Positions 16,989 through 27,516 of a stretch of DNA of 37,613 nucleotides are shown here, one piece after another. Position 1 is the first letter of the stretch; each line of letters begins with the position of its first letter. Position numbers and translations under genes: made by a program. The notes under the pieces are model-generated. The model was given only the letters and a program-made list of their open reading frames with translations, had not been told where the DNA came from and made no database searches. Origin of the DNA: an uncultured Clostridia bacterium (GTDB lineage: Bacteria > Bacillota > Clostridia > UBA1381); the NCBI GenBank assembly GCA_934476675.1, contig CAKSOE010000031.1:1-37613 (forward strand). Reading direction: 5' to 3'.

Positions 16989-18473
16989 ATGAAAAAAACA
17001 GCAATCGTATTATTAATATGTATGTTTTTTCAAGGAAATACAGTGTTTGCGGAAAATCAGACGCTGAACCTTAAAATTGATGAAAATACTGAAGTTAATA
17101 CGGTAAAGAGAGAAATGTTCGGTTTCAATTACGAATGGGGCGATGATGTAAATGCCGGATTTTATGTATCGGACGATACCAGCGAAAATGAAAATTTTTA
17201 CAAGGAGCTTGCAGGGTATCCGTTTGTAAATAACAGAGGCGCCGGAGTTAGCTCGGGTTCGTTTTTGTGGAAATATACATTAGGTTCATTGAACAGGCGT
17301 ACGGCATATGATGACTCATTCACTCCGTCATCCCGTAAATACGGAGGAAAGCCACAGAAACATATATGCGGATTAACCGACTGGCTGATAGGATTAAAAG
17401 GCGTTGATAACACGGCAAGATTTGACTATGTTGTAAATGTCTTAAAAGACAGCATGGAAAATGTTGCAGATGTAGTTGAGTTTATGCATGGTGACGGAAC
17501 CGTCAATTATAATGGCGGAATCAATTGGGCAAAGGTCAGAAAAGAATGCGGTATTGACGAACCTGTGGATATATTTGCATGGGAAATAGGCAATGAGCTT
17601 GATTTAAGAGGCGTAACGATTGACGAGTACATTGAAAAGGCAAAACAAGCAATATCTGCAATACGGAGCGTAGATAAAACCACACCGATAGCAGTACACA
17701 TTGCAAGTAATGACAGAAACTCTGTCGGAAGCGACTGGCAGCGGCGCCTGTTGATTGAATTGGGTGACTGGGTAGATTATATAGTTGTTCATAAATATTA
17801 CGGATATAAAGCGGTGTCCGGTGCAATGGAAAGTACAGTTATTAATTTAATTGATGACATTGATAGATTCGGCGACAGCAATAGGCTTAAAATTATAATT
17901 ACAGAACATGCTTCCGGTTGGGTTGAGGGAATTGATAACTGGCCCAAAAACCATTCGATTGCAGGAATGTTGAATGAGGTGGACTTCTTTAGCCGTATGT
18001 TGCAGTATCCTCAGGTTGTTTCGGCAAATTATCATGGTTTCAGAACCGGGCCGTGGAATATGTGTTATAAAGACAGTGATGGGGTAATTAAACCTACAAT
18101 ATTGCTGGATTTATATAAAATTTTTGTCGATAACGCTTCCGCAAAAACGGTTATAAAAACAGAACTTGACGGATTTTCACTCGGATCGACTACGGATGTT
18201 CCCGGCTTTGCAGTCAAAGACGAAAACGGTGATATTACTGTATTCATTGCCAGTTTCAGAACAGAAGATACAGATATAAGTATAGAAGCTGATAACGAGT
18301 ATGTTCTTACAAGTGAAACAACCATTCAGGGTAATGGTTATTTGTATGCGAATAATTATATTGACCGAAAAGAAATCGCTATAAAGACGACAGAATTTGA
18401 CTCCGATGAGGTATGCGAAGAATACACATTAAAACCTTTATCTTTTGCTATGTTGAAGCTCAAAAAGAAATAA
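16989..18473 (+). CDS. Secreted clan GH-A glycosidase (GH39/GH51-like)
   Basis: Secreted enzyme of 494 residues with signal peptide ending near VFA-EN. The barrel starts at EMFGFNYEW (42-50) and runs straight into FYKELAGYPF without the insertion of its neighbour. Probable acid/base is E203 in AWEIGNELD and nucleophile E306 in IIITEHASG, at barrel strands 4 and 7 as clan GH-A requires. YHGFRTGPW (348-356) is shared with the neighbour (YHGFSVGPW). A small C-terminal beta domain ends in LKPLSFAMLKLKKK; there is no A or B domain. It probably cleaves the same polymer as its paralogue, or a related linkage. A GGAAGGA site precedes the ATG. Family assignment is by pattern only; an alpha-L-arabinofuranosidase or beta-xylosidase activity is possible. 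Confidence 0.85.
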   Translation: MKKTAIVLLICMFFQGNTVFAENQTLNLKIDENTEVNTVKREMFGFNYEWGDDVNAGFYVSDDTSENENFYKELAGYPFVNNRGAGVSSGSFLWKYTLGSLNRRTAYDDSFTPSSRKYGGKPQKHICGLTDWLIGLKGVDNTARFDYVVNVLKDSMENVADVVEFMHGDGTVNYNGGINWAKVRKECGIDEPVDIFAWEIGNELDLRGVTIDEYIEKAKQAISAIRSVDKTTPIAVHIASNDRNSVGSDWQRRLLIELGDWVDYIVVHKYYGYKAVSGAMESTVINLIDDIDRFGDSNRLKIIITEHASGWVEGIDNWPKNHSIAGMLNEVDFFSRMLQYPQVVSANYHGFRTGPWNMCYKDSDGVIKPTILLDLYKIFVDNASAKTVIKTELDGFSLGSTTDVPGFAVKDENGDITVFIASFRTEDTDISIEADNEYVLTSETTIQGNGYLYANNYIDRKEIAIKTTEFDSDEVCEEYTLKPLSFAMLKLKKK

Positions 18474-18507
18474 TATCAGCCGAAGAAAAGGCGGAGAGGA
18501 GATCTAT

Positions 18508-21195
18508 ATGAAAAGAGGAATAGCCGCATTTACTGCGTTAATAGTTCTTATGACATCGAACCTGACATCAGTCTTTGCTGACACAAAAGAAGAATTATTT
18601 GCTACAGATATAATTTATCTTAAAGATTCAGAGTATGCACTTGCAGAACAGAATTTTACAATGATAGATTTAAGAGAGTATGCCACTAAGGGGTATGAGG
18701 ATGAAGTTGCAGCCGATGATAAAGGCGGATGGACTGATGAAGGACAGAACGATTTCAGAGACTTCAAGGAGAAGGGAAAAACTTATTTCAAGAATATTCC
18801 GTTTGATTTGATTGATCCGAATGAAAATAACGGAAAAAGCGCTGTTGTACTTAGAGGCGCGGGAAAAACAAATTTTGTACCGTACAGTATTGACATCTCT
18901 ATAAATAACACCGCAGCCGGAATTTATTTCTTGCATTGTGCCGGAATAAATTATGGAACAGGTGATAAAAAAGGTACATATACAATAGTTTATGAAGATG
19001 GCTCAAAAGCAACAACAGAGATACTTGAAAATGTAAATATTCATAACTTCTGGGGGTCGGACGACTATGCAACTTATCAGACTGCATGGAAAACGACGCG
19101 AGCTGTTGACGGTCAGGAAATTTCAGCCGGAATATATGCAATGAGCAATCCGTATCCAGAAAAGAAGATTGCTTCGCTTCATCTTGAAACAGTAGATGCC
19201 GGAGAGCGTTCATGGATAATGGTTCTTGGAATAACACTTACGGATCAAGGTCCGTATTTACCGGATTTGGGTATCGTTGATATAAATAATCCTTCTACCG
19301 GATCATGGATGAAATCAGAAGAAAGTGTTCAGATAATGCGGAATACAGCATTAGATAATTCATCTCTTAATGAAAAACCGGCAGGCAAGCACGGAGCATT
19401 AAAAGCTGATAAAGATAATTTTGTTTTTGAAGATGGAACAAATATCAGATTTTGGGGAGTGAATATCTCATACAGTAACAGTTGGAATGAAAAAGCAGAG
19501 TCCTTTGCAGAAGATATTTCCAACCTCGGCTTTAATATTGCGCGTATAAAAGTGCCGGATGTAGAAAAATTATCCAACAGTGATGCTGATGCAATATATA
19601 AAATGATACACAATTTGAAGATTAACGGTGTATATACATATTTGTCATTTGAAAGCGATTGTGAAATCAGCAGTGCGTTTGATAATGAAAATATAAAAAA
19701 CAGAAAAAAAGCCTTAGAGCAGTTTATGTGCAAAAAAAATCAATACTCGGGAATATCACCGGCAGAAGATAATGCGGTAGTAATGATTGAATTGCTGTCA
19801 AATAACGGATTATTTTATTGCTATCCGTCAGTGACTTCTGATATGAGTACGGAATTAACGGAGAGCTTTAATAGTTTTCTTAAAAATAAATATAAAAGCA
19901 CAAATGCATTAAAGAATGCGTGGAGTGAAGATGGAAAAAGTGGATTGTACGATGATGAAAAGATAGAGAAAGCCAACATACAGCTTGATAAATTCTGGAG
20001 ATTTTCGCCGATATACACAAAGAACAGAGCTTTGGATATAAGAAAATTCCTGCTTAACAAGTCGGTAGAATACTATAATGATATGAAGGAATGTTTGAGT
20101 GGCTTTGGGTATAAGGGCTTAGTTACATGCAATTCAAATCCGGTATATGATAACGCATATATGGACGCTTACATGAACTCAAAAACGGATTTTGTTGCGC
20201 GTAATGCTATGCACATATATTCAAGAAACGGAGATTCTATGAATGAGCCTGTTTGGGTAAAAAATATTGATTCAATGCTCAGTGACGGAAGCTTGGGAAT
20301 TATGAGTGAGTTGGCAGCCGATAAACATAAGGATAAGCCGTATATCGTGTCGGAATGGAACAGTGGTTGTATCGGATTAAATTATTCGGAAGTTTTTCCG
20401 ATAATGGCGGTAATAGCGGGCAAACAAAATTGGAATCCGATAGCATATAGCTATATAACTGACGAATATAGCGATGAAAATGTTTTGACAGGTCTCTATG
20501 ATATATACAACAACCCTGTCAGCAAATCTGTGTTGATTGGAGCCGCAAGACTGTTTTTCTCAACCCCAAAGGCTGCTGAAAAAAACAGCGTTGTCAGCGA
20601 AAACGGAGCATTAATGAGAGAAAATGCCGAACAGGGCGAGTTTTATAAATATGCGCTGTCATATAGCGTTGGCAACAAAGATACCGATTTTGATAAACAT
20701 TCGGAAACTTTGGTTTATGCGGACAAATTATTAAAAATAGATACTGCAAAAAAAGAATTTTATGCGTTGTCAGACAAGGCAGAAGCATACACGGGATATA
20801 ACTACGATCAGACAATCAAGTTAAATTCAGCCACGCTAAAAACTCAAAATTTATATGCAACTTTGATTTTATCTACATTGCAAGGCGAAAAACTATCAAC
20901 GGCAGACAGTATGCTTTTAACGGCAGCAGCTTCAATAAGAAATAAGGGATATTCATTTACGAATAATTTTATTAACTCACCCGGCAGAAGTCCGGCGATG
21001 ATGCAACCTGTTATGGGAAGTGTTGAACTTAATATAAACGGTGACTTTGATGTATATGCTCTTTCGGAAAACGGAGAGAGAAAAGCAAAATTAGATACTT
21101 ACAGGAATCAATACGGACATACGGTTTTTGTAATAAACAATTATTCATTATTAAATGATGAGCGTTCTGTTAATTTTGAAGTAATAAGGAGATGA
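18508..21195 (+). CDS. Secreted GH-A-like (cellulase-type) protein with N-terminal beta domain
   Basis: Secreted protein of 895 residues, signal peptide ending near VFA-DT. Residues ~45-250 form a beta-rich, carbohydrate-binding-like domain. KHGALKADKDNFVFEDGTNIRFWGVNI (split here as residues 294-320) is the typical entry to a GH5/GH42-like barrel of uncharacterised secreted glycosidases. YIVSEWN carries a probable nucleophile E616. At the expected acid/base position the family pattern 'NE(D/N)' reads SNN (431-433), in VVMIELLSNNGLF, so a glutamate appears to be replaced by N432. It may be a non-hydrolytic binding protein, or use another residue. C-terminal beta domains follow (about 690-895). 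It sits directly after the two other GH-A enzymes. Role in the same glycan pathway is inferred. Confidence 0.72.
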   Translation: MKRGIAAFTALIVLMTSNLTSVFADTKEELFATDIIYLKDSEYALAEQNFTMIDLREYATKGYEDEVAADDKGGWTDEGQNDFRDFKEKGKTYFKNIPFDLIDPNENNGKSAVVLRGAGKTNFVPYSIDISINNTAAGIYFLHCAGINYGTGDKKGTYTIVYEDGSKATTEILENVNIHNFWGSDDYATYQTAWKTTRAVDGQEISAGIYAMSNPYPEKKIASLHLETVDAGERSWIMVLGITLTDQGPYLPDLGIVDINNPSTGSWMKSEESVQIMRNTALDNSSLNEKPAGKHGALKADKDNFVFEDGTNIRFWGVNISYSNSWNEKAESFAEDISNLGFNIARIKVPDVEKLSNSDADAIYKMIHNLKINGVYTYLSFESDCEISSAFDNENIKNRKKALEQFMCKKNQYSGISPAEDNAVVMIELLSNNGLFYCYPSVTSDMSTELTESFNSFLKNKYKSTNALKNAWSEDGKSGLYDDEKIEKANIQLDKFWRFSPIYTKNRALDIRKFLLNKSVEYYNDMKECLSGFGYKGLVTCNSNPVYDNAYMDAYMNSKTDFVARNAMHIYSRNGDSMNEPVWVKNIDSMLSDGSLGIMSELAADKHKDKPYIVSEWNSGCIGLNYSEVFPIMAVIAGKQNWNPIAYSYITDEYSDENVLTGLYDIYNNPVSKSVLIGAARLFFSTPKAAEKNSVVSENGALMRENAEQGEFYKYALSYSVGNKDTDFDKHSETLVYADKLLKIDTAKKEFYALSDKAEAYTGYNYDQTIKLNSATLKTQNLYATLILSTLQGEKLSTADSMLLTAAASIRNKGYSFTNNFINSPGRSPAMMQPVMGSVELNINGDFDVYALSENGERKAKLDTYRNQYGHTVFVINNYSLLNDERSVNFEVIRR

Positions 21196-21200
21196 ACAAG

Positions 21201-22958
21201 ATGAAAAAGACAATTATTGTAATCACTGTATTGTTTATGCTTGGTATGGCTCCGTCTTGTCTGGCTGATGATGTTGATATAAGCTTTGATAAAATAACAA
21301 GACAATTGACTATTAGCGGTGATTTGGGTACGGTGTACGGAAATTCGAAAATAATGTCAATCATTATACCGGACGGTGAGAGCCTTCCGGAGATAACAGA
21401 CGGTGAATATGCGGATGGTAAGGTTGGCGTTATAGACAAGTCATTAAATATTATGCAAACATCTTCGGATGAAAATGGCAAGTATGCTCATAAAACATTC
21501 AAGATTGATGATGATACAGAGGGATATTTTAATGTTTATACCGCTGCAAATACAATGGATAATTCCATTGCGGAAAAGTTTTTCATTCCTAATAAGGATA
21601 AGGTAAATACTTTCTTGGAAAAAATCAAAGCGGCAAACAATAGAGACGGAGTACTCGCATTACTTGAAGAAGAACTTTCATCACCAACATTCGGTGCGGA
21701 TTTACGTTATTACCGCAAACTTACTTCAAGAGATGCAAAGCTTGCGGTAGCAGAAAATATTTATGATAAAAAGAAACAAAACAAATATGCTTTAACAGAC
21801 GGCATAAATGCGTTGGACGATGATATATTTATATATTCTTATTTGGCATATTTTACACAGCTGCATAGCACAAGCGAGATAAACTCATTGTTAAACATTG
21901 ACAGCTCTGAATATTCAACTTTGGATAAGCAGAGAATCAAAAGGTGTTTGAACCTTGATGAACTGTATGGAACAACGGCGGTGCAATATCTTAAAGCTTC
22001 AAGCAACAAGCAAACAATTTTAAGTGAAGCGGCAAAAAAATATATGTATACACCCGAAGCTTTGAGAGATGCGCTATATATAAGTACAGTTAATTATGAG
22101 TTTGATACAGCCGGGGGCTGGAGAGATGCTTATAAAATATTGGTATCCCATAATGATGTACTGACAGGAATTAATTATAATAAATTAGGTACAATATCAG
22201 AAAACCAGAGTAAGCTTTCTAAAATAGTTAAGCAGAAATATACTTCATGCGAAAATCTGTATCAATATGTAGAAAGCGTAATTAATGAGCGGCAACAAGG
22301 CGGCGGAACAAGCGGCGGTACAGGCGGTGGTAATTCTTCAGGCGGCAGCGGATTTTCAATATCCAAACCTAATATGAATGATGATAAAAATAATGAAAAT
22401 AACAAAAGCAAAGTTTACTTTGACGATGTACCAAACGGATTTTGGGCAAAAGACAAAATTGATTCATTATACGAAAAAGGTATTGTAAGCGGTAAAGACA
22501 ACAAGGTATATGATCCGAATGGATTTGTGCTGAGAGAAGAATTCACCAAAATGCTGGTAAATGTTTTGGGTATAAAACAAAAAGGAGAAAAACTCAACTT
22601 CACGGATGTCAACGAAAATGACTGGTTTTACGGAAGTGTTTCGGCAGCGGTTTCGGCAGGAATTGTTGATGGCATAGGAAATGATTGTTTCGGAGCAGGA
22701 TTAAATATTACGCGTCAGGATATGATTGTAATGACTTGCAGGGCTTTGGAAAAAATAAAAAACATATCATTACCCGAAGGTGAAGAAAAGATATTTAATG
22801 ATGATGATGACATTGCAGAATATGCAAAGAAGTACATTTCTTCAGCATATGCGCTGGGAATAATTTCGGGAAGAGACAATAATATGGTTGCCCCGACCGA
22901 AAATACAACCAGGGCTGAAGCTGCGGCATTTGTATATAATCTATTAAGTTTGCTATAA
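21201..22958 (+). CDS. SLH-anchored surface protein with A domain and Gly/Ser linker
   Basis: Exported protein of 585 residues, signal peptide ending near CLA-DD. Residues ~22-132 resemble the A domain (QLTISGDL..., NIMQTSSDENGKYAHKTF). Residues ~133-365 are mostly helical and unrecognised. A Gly/Ser/Thr-rich linker (~367-385) leads to three SLH repeats (about 404-455, 464-515, 530-582; FWAKDKIDSLYEKGIVSG, WFYGSVSAAVSAGIVDG, AKKYISSAYALGIISG), which bind pyruvylated secondary wall polymer in Gram-positive cells. This makes it the likely wall anchor of the system. The start at 21201 has AGGAG 9 bases upstream; ATG 21192 touches that site. Only 5 bases separate it from the previous stop, so translation is probably coupled. 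Confidence 0.85.
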   Translation: MKKTIIVITVLFMLGMAPSCLADDVDISFDKITRQLTISGDLGTVYGNSKIMSIIIPDGESLPEITDGEYADGKVGVIDKSLNIMQTSSDENGKYAHKTFKIDDDTEGYFNVYTAANTMDNSIAEKFFIPNKDKVNTFLEKIKAANNRDGVLALLEEELSSPTFGADLRYYRKLTSRDAKLAVAENIYDKKKQNKYALTDGINALDDDIFIYSYLAYFTQLHSTSEINSLLNIDSSEYSTLDKQRIKRCLNLDELYGTTAVQYLKASSNKQTILSEAAKKYMYTPEALRDALYISTVNYEFDTAGGWRDAYKILVSHNDVLTGINYNKLGTISENQSKLSKIVKQKYTSCENLYQYVESVINERQQGGGTSGGTGGGNSSGGSGFSISKPNMNDDKNNENNKSKVYFDDVPNGFWAKDKIDSLYEKGIVSGKDNKVYDPNGFVLREEFTKMLVNVLGIKQKGEKLNFTDVNENDWFYGSVSAAVSAGIVDGIGNDCFGAGLNITRQDMIVMTCRALEKIKNISLPEGEEKIFNDDDDIAEYAKKYISSAYALGIISGRDNNMVAPTENTTRAEAAAFVYNLLSLL

Positions 22959-22975
22959 TGGAGAGGATACATACA

Positions 22976-25717
22976 ATGAAAACAAAAAAATTCGGAACAT
23001 TCATATTAATATTAACATTATTAATGGAGATGCTTGGTTCTTTCAGTGTTGCCGCAAAAGCGTATACTGTAAATGAAGAAGTATATAACGAAGCGGGTAA
23101 TGCTCTTTTGAATTTTGGTTTGATTCAGGAATATTCTGATGATAAAATCGAAACTGATAAAATAACAAGATTAGACTATGTTAATATTATAGTAAAAGTT
23201 TTTGAAGCATTAAAATCAAATGAAGAATATACTGAAAACAGTTTTTCGGATGTGGCTGACAATAGTGAGGCGGCGAAAACTCTTGCCTTTGCAAAAAAGA
23301 TAAGCTTAATATCCGGGGATACAAACGGTACATTCAGACCTAAAGATTATATAACACCGAATGAAGCAATGGCAATCTCGCTTAATGCTCTCGGATATTC
23401 GGTGATTAACGGACAGGCAATCGGTTTTAATAAGTACATTGATAAGGCAAGAGAACTGAAATTATCGAAAAATGCCGATACATCAAAAGGATATTTAACA
23501 TTTGGCGATGCCTATGTCATTATTTATAATACATTAAATACCGAAATGATGTTATTGAACGGAATATCTTCAGGTGTTGGCCGTATAGAATATCAATACA
23601 ATAATCGCGGTGAAAAAACTTTACTTGAGACATATTTGGGCATCAGCAGAGTAGACGGTATATTTGAAAAAAATGAGGTTACGGGCATTAAGGGTGACGG
23701 TCTGTCAAGGGATAATGCTTATAGCATTTTATGTAAAAACGGTGACGAGGAAACCGTTTATGATACGGATGAACATAAGTACGAAGGTCTGTTCGGAATG
23801 AATGTTGCAGCCTATTACAAGGAGAGCAATTCCCGTAATGATTTAGTATTTATGACTCAAAATTACAATAAAAACAGTGTAATCAATATTAATGGCGCTG
23901 ATATAATAGATTATTCCGAAAATAACAGAAGATTAAATTATTATGCAGAAAAGGATTCGGACGGATTTGATGTAAAGAAGAAAGAAACCTACAAAACAAT
24001 ACCTGTTACCGTTAATATAGTTTATAACTCATACTATGTAGAAGATAATAAGGAAGTATTCAAACGAATTAATGAGGCAGCAGAGGGAAAAGGCGAGCTC
24101 AATTTAAGAAACATTGCGTTAATCGACAATGATAATGATAAAACTATTGATGTAATGGTAGTCAATATGTATTCTGTAGCTTTTGTTGACAAAGTGACAT
24201 CAAATAAGAATGTTATCGACTACTATTCAAAGGATGAGATTAAGCTTTCCGGTGAAAACCGAAAAATCATAATATTAAATGCCGAGAGTGATAAAATGGC
24301 TTATACAGATATAAAAGAAAAAGATGTTTTATCAATTGAGGATGATATTAATGGCGATCAGGTGAGAACCATCTATGTAACAAGAGACGTTATGGAAGCC
24401 ACATTAAAATCAGTGTCCGTTCAGGGGAACGAATACATATTTGAAATAAACAATTCGGATTTTACTTTGTCAAATATGGAGCATAGACAAGCTCTGTATG
24501 AAAAGATAAGTACGGGAGAAGGGTATAGCTTTTATAGGGATATCACCGGAAAAATTGTTGCTGCTATAATGCTTCAGGGAAAATACAGATACGCATATGT
24601 CGTTAATACAGGGTATGATGACAGCGAGGAAAATTTAATACTGGAAGTTTTTGAACCTGATGATTCCAACGAAGGGGCTTCTCTGAAAAAGTACGAAACA
24701 GCAATGAAATGTAAGATTAACGGAACAAAAATTGCTTCTGTACAGACAGCAGCCGGAGAAGTGGCATATAAAATGATAAAGTTCAGATGTAATCTTGACA
24801 ATAAGGTTATGTCAATAGAGACTCCTAAAGCACAGCGCGGTAATAATGTTTTCTCATATTGCTATCCGGAGGAGGCAAGTGAAAAGAAAAAACTTAGATA
24901 CAGACCAAACTGGAGAATGTTTATTTCAGCTTCCGCTTTATCAGATGATGTAAAGGCAAATAATATCGCAATTGATGACGATTCAACTATTATTTTAAAT
25001 GTTCCGCTTTCTAAAGATGTCAAAGATAAGCGCGAAAGATGTGCAAGACTGAAATCTTTGGATGACTTAACCGACGGTCAGGAATATTATGTAGATGGTA
25101 TTATTTGTGATGAGAACGAGATTGCTTGCAAATTCCTGTTGCTGTATTTTGACAATACAATTGATGATGAAGTTTTCTCAAATAAGCGTGTTTTCGTTGT
25201 AGATACAGTGGCGCAGGCATTAAATAATGAAGAAATGCCGGCAAGTCTTATTGAAGGAATGGAAAATAAGGTTCGTGCAGCATATACAAGCAGCTTGCCT
25301 AAATTTATAAACCATGAAACAGGAAATCCTATTGAGATACATAAGGGGGATATTTTACAAATAAATGTAAATGCGTTTGGTGATGCCGAGTCGGTGAGAA
25401 GAATATATGATGCAGAGAATGACAGCTATGACGCTTTGCCGAGAAATGTGTCACCGACAAATGGTCATAGAGTGACAATAGGAAGTCCGTTTGATGTAAA
25501 TGGAATGTTCTTTACTTTGGTAGAAAAAGATTCGGCGTATGAACAGGCAAATGCTGAAACTTTCAGTACGAAGGGCGCATATATTTATGTGTATGACAGA
25601 GATACAGACAAAGTTTCATTGGGTACATATAGAGATATAGCGGCTCGCAATGACATACGCATTGTTGTAAGAGCGAGAAATCAGAATTATACGGATATTG
25701 TAATATACAAATATTAA
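22976..25717 (+). CDS. Large SLH-domain surface protein
   Basis: Exported protein of 913 residues; signal peptide ends near AAKA-YT. SLH-type repeats are at the N-terminus (about 35-195: FGLIQEYSDDKI...TRLDYVNIIVKVF; FAKKISLISGDTNGTFRP...PNEAMAISLNALGY), unlike the previous protein, where they are C-terminal. The remaining ~700 residues are beta-rich, charged and unrecognised, with no catalytic motif. It is probably displayed on the wall next to its neighbour and could be a structural or binding partner for the secreted enzymes. The chosen ATG at 22976 follows GGAGAGGA by 8 bases; an upstream ATG at 22958 overlaps the previous stop codon and lacks a site. Similar SLH proteins with long C-terminal beta regions are common in Clostridia, usually without known function. 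Confidence 0.82.
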   Translation: MKTKKFGTFILILTLLMEMLGSFSVAAKAYTVNEEVYNEAGNALLNFGLIQEYSDDKIETDKITRLDYVNIIVKVFEALKSNEEYTENSFSDVADNSEAAKTLAFAKKISLISGDTNGTFRPKDYITPNEAMAISLNALGYSVINGQAIGFNKYIDKARELKLSKNADTSKGYLTFGDAYVIIYNTLNTEMMLLNGISSGVGRIEYQYNNRGEKTLLETYLGISRVDGIFEKNEVTGIKGDGLSRDNAYSILCKNGDEETVYDTDEHKYEGLFGMNVAAYYKESNSRNDLVFMTQNYNKNSVININGADIIDYSENNRRLNYYAEKDSDGFDVKKKETYKTIPVTVNIVYNSYYVEDNKEVFKRINEAAEGKGELNLRNIALIDNDNDKTIDVMVVNMYSVAFVDKVTSNKNVIDYYSKDEIKLSGENRKIIILNAESDKMAYTDIKEKDVLSIEDDINGDQVRTIYVTRDVMEATLKSVSVQGNEYIFEINNSDFTLSNMEHRQALYEKISTGEGYSFYRDITGKIVAAIMLQGKYRYAYVVNTGYDDSEENLILEVFEPDDSNEGASLKKYETAMKCKINGTKIASVQTAAGEVAYKMIKFRCNLDNKVMSIETPKAQRGNNVFSYCYPEEASEKKKLRYRPNWRMFISASALSDDVKANNIAIDDDSTIILNVPLSKDVKDKRERCARLKSLDDLTDGQEYYVDGIICDENEIACKFLLLYFDNTIDDEVFSNKRVFVVDTVAQALNNEEMPASLIEGMENKVRAAYTSSLPKFINHETGNPIEIHKGDILQINVNAFGDAESVRRIYDAENDSYDALPRNVSPTNGHRVTIGSPFDVNGMFFTLVEKDSAYEQANAETFSTKGAYIYVYDRDTDKVSLGTYRDIAARNDIRIVVRARNQNYTDIVIYKY

Positions 25718-25745
25718 TGCAAAACAATATAAGGAGGAGTTGGAA

Positions 25746-27494
25746 ATGTTTAAGAAATCAGCGTTGTATATCATAATGGTACTCTGCATTCTTTTAAATT
25801 GTACATTTGTTAATGCTGCCGGAGCAGGCGACATATCGGCATCGTACAGTGAGGATGCAAAGACAGTTATCATAGGCGGAAAATTGGAAGAAGGCGCAAA
25901 TGCAAGAATATCGGCTATGCTTATAAAAAAGACAACTGAAACAAATAACCCGTCGGCAGGCGACATCGGATATGTCGGAGAAACAGCAACCGATAAAAAC
26001 GGATCATACACATTCAGATTCAGATTTAACAATAACATTGATGATTACAATTTGATTGTAAATCAAAACGGAAAAAATGTTACTGATACAGTGATTTCAA
26101 TGGTAAGCATATATGATATATATGATATAGAGTATATAACTAATCTCGATAGTGAGTCGCTTACTGCTCATGTACGCATAAACAATCCGTATATGAATGA
26201 AAATGACGCATGTGATATTATTCTTGCTTCATATGACAAAGACAACAAGATGACAAAGGTACAAATTTTTGATAAGAATCAGATTAATACATATTCGTCA
26301 ACTCAAATAGACAAAAGGATTGAAGTGCCGGAAGATACGGCTCATGCAAAAGTCTTTATATGGAGAAATATTAATTCTATGACTCCGCTCAAAGAAATCA
26401 AAAACATAGACAAGACACCATATACAAACTATATAAATTATCGCGGAAGTATCTCAAACACATTTAAAAAGCTTGAGAAAGATAATAAGCTTAATATAGT
26501 TTTCTTCGGCGGTTCGGTTACAGATGGATACGGTTCGACAAACATGGACGAGAAATCATGGAGAGCGATGATAGGACAGTGGTTTAATGAAAAGTATCCG
26601 AATGCAGATATTACAACCGTAAATGCAGCGATAGGCGGTACGGGAAGTAACTTTGGCGAGTACAGACTTGAAAAGGATGTATTAAACTACAATCCCGATC
26701 TTGTGTTTATGATGTTTGCCATTAACGATATATATTGCGGAGAAAATGCAGCTTCTACAGAAAGACAGTTTGAGACAATTATAAGAAGAATATATGCTGA
26801 AAATCCAAACGCAGATATTATTATTATGTTTGACGGAAATCGTGAAACTGCATCATACTGTTTGGATAACAACGCATTGCTGTATTCTATTTTCAAAAAT
26901 CAAGATGATATGGCGCAATATTACAATATATCAACCATTAATCCGTTTATGGCAATGATAAACAGTATAGGTTCAGAGGGAATCAAGAATGATGACGTAT
27001 GGTATTCCTACATGAAAGACAGTGTGCATCCGGCAGACAAAGGCTATAAATATTTTGCCGATGTAATACAAACATATCTTGAAGCGGAAAGAGCAAATTG
27101 CGATTATACAAATTTGGATTTGACTGCTAAGACATTACCTGAAATAAAGACAACCATGCTTTCCTCTCATTTTATCGAAGCAAAAGATTTTGTTCCTGAA
27201 AGCAATGCAGGTTGGAGCTATAATGCAAATTATAAATTGAAAAACTTGGCGGGCGCTTATGTTGCGGCAAACGGCAACAGTGAATTTTCATACAAAGTTT
27301 CCGGAAATGAGATTTCAATTTATATTGGCGCCGGAGAATTGGTATATTCAATAGACGGCGGAGAAGATAAGGCGATTACAAGTACCGCTATAGGCCCGGT
27401 TAATCTTGACAGAAATCTTGTTTCGGGCGAGCATACCGTTACTTTCAAAAGTACATCATCGACTCCTGAAATATATGCGATTATGTACAGATAA
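25746..27494 (+). CDS. Secreted SGNH/GDSL esterase with A and B domains and C-terminal beta domain
   Basis: Secreted esterase of 582 residues; signal peptide ends near VNA-AG. The A domain (~29-122) and B domain (~128-220, AKVFIWRNINSMTPL) come first. The SGNH hydrolase (~245-445) has block I FFGGSVTDG (nucleophile S257), block II GGTGSN, block III FAINDIY (N327) and block V DSVHP (D425, H428). The last ~110 residues (SHFIEAKDF...) form a beta domain resembling a carbohydrate-binding module. It would remove acetyl groups from the polysaccharide outside the cell. AAGGAGGAG lies 6 bases before ATG 25746; the TTG at 25740 touches the site. It shares the A-B arrangement with the next gene product, so both de-esterifying enzymes carry the same adaptor. 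Confidence 0.88.
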   Translation: MFKKSALYIIMVLCILLNCTFVNAAGAGDISASYSEDAKTVIIGGKLEEGANARISAMLIKKTTETNNPSAGDIGYVGETATDKNGSYTFRFRFNNNIDDYNLIVNQNGKNVTDTVISMVSIYDIYDIEYITNLDSESLTAHVRINNPYMNENDACDIILASYDKDNKMTKVQIFDKNQINTYSSTQIDKRIEVPEDTAHAKVFIWRNINSMTPLKEIKNIDKTPYTNYINYRGSISNTFKKLEKDNKLNIVFFGGSVTDGYGSTNMDEKSWRAMIGQWFNEKYPNADITTVNAAIGGTGSNFGEYRLEKDVLNYNPDLVFMMFAINDIYCGENAASTERQFETIIRRIYAENPNADIIIMFDGNRETASYCLDNNALLYSIFKNQDDMAQYYNISTINPFMAMINSIGSEGIKNDDVWYSYMKDSVHPADKGYKYFADVIQTYLEAERANCDYTNLDLTAKTLPEIKTTMLSSHFIEAKDFVPESNAGWSYNANYKLKNLAGAYVAANGNSEFSYKVSGNEISIYIGAGELVYSIDGGEDKAITSTAIGPVNLDRNLVSGEHTVTFKSTSSTPEIYAIMYR

Positions 27495-27516
27495 TTAAGA
27501 AGAAAGGGTGATATAT

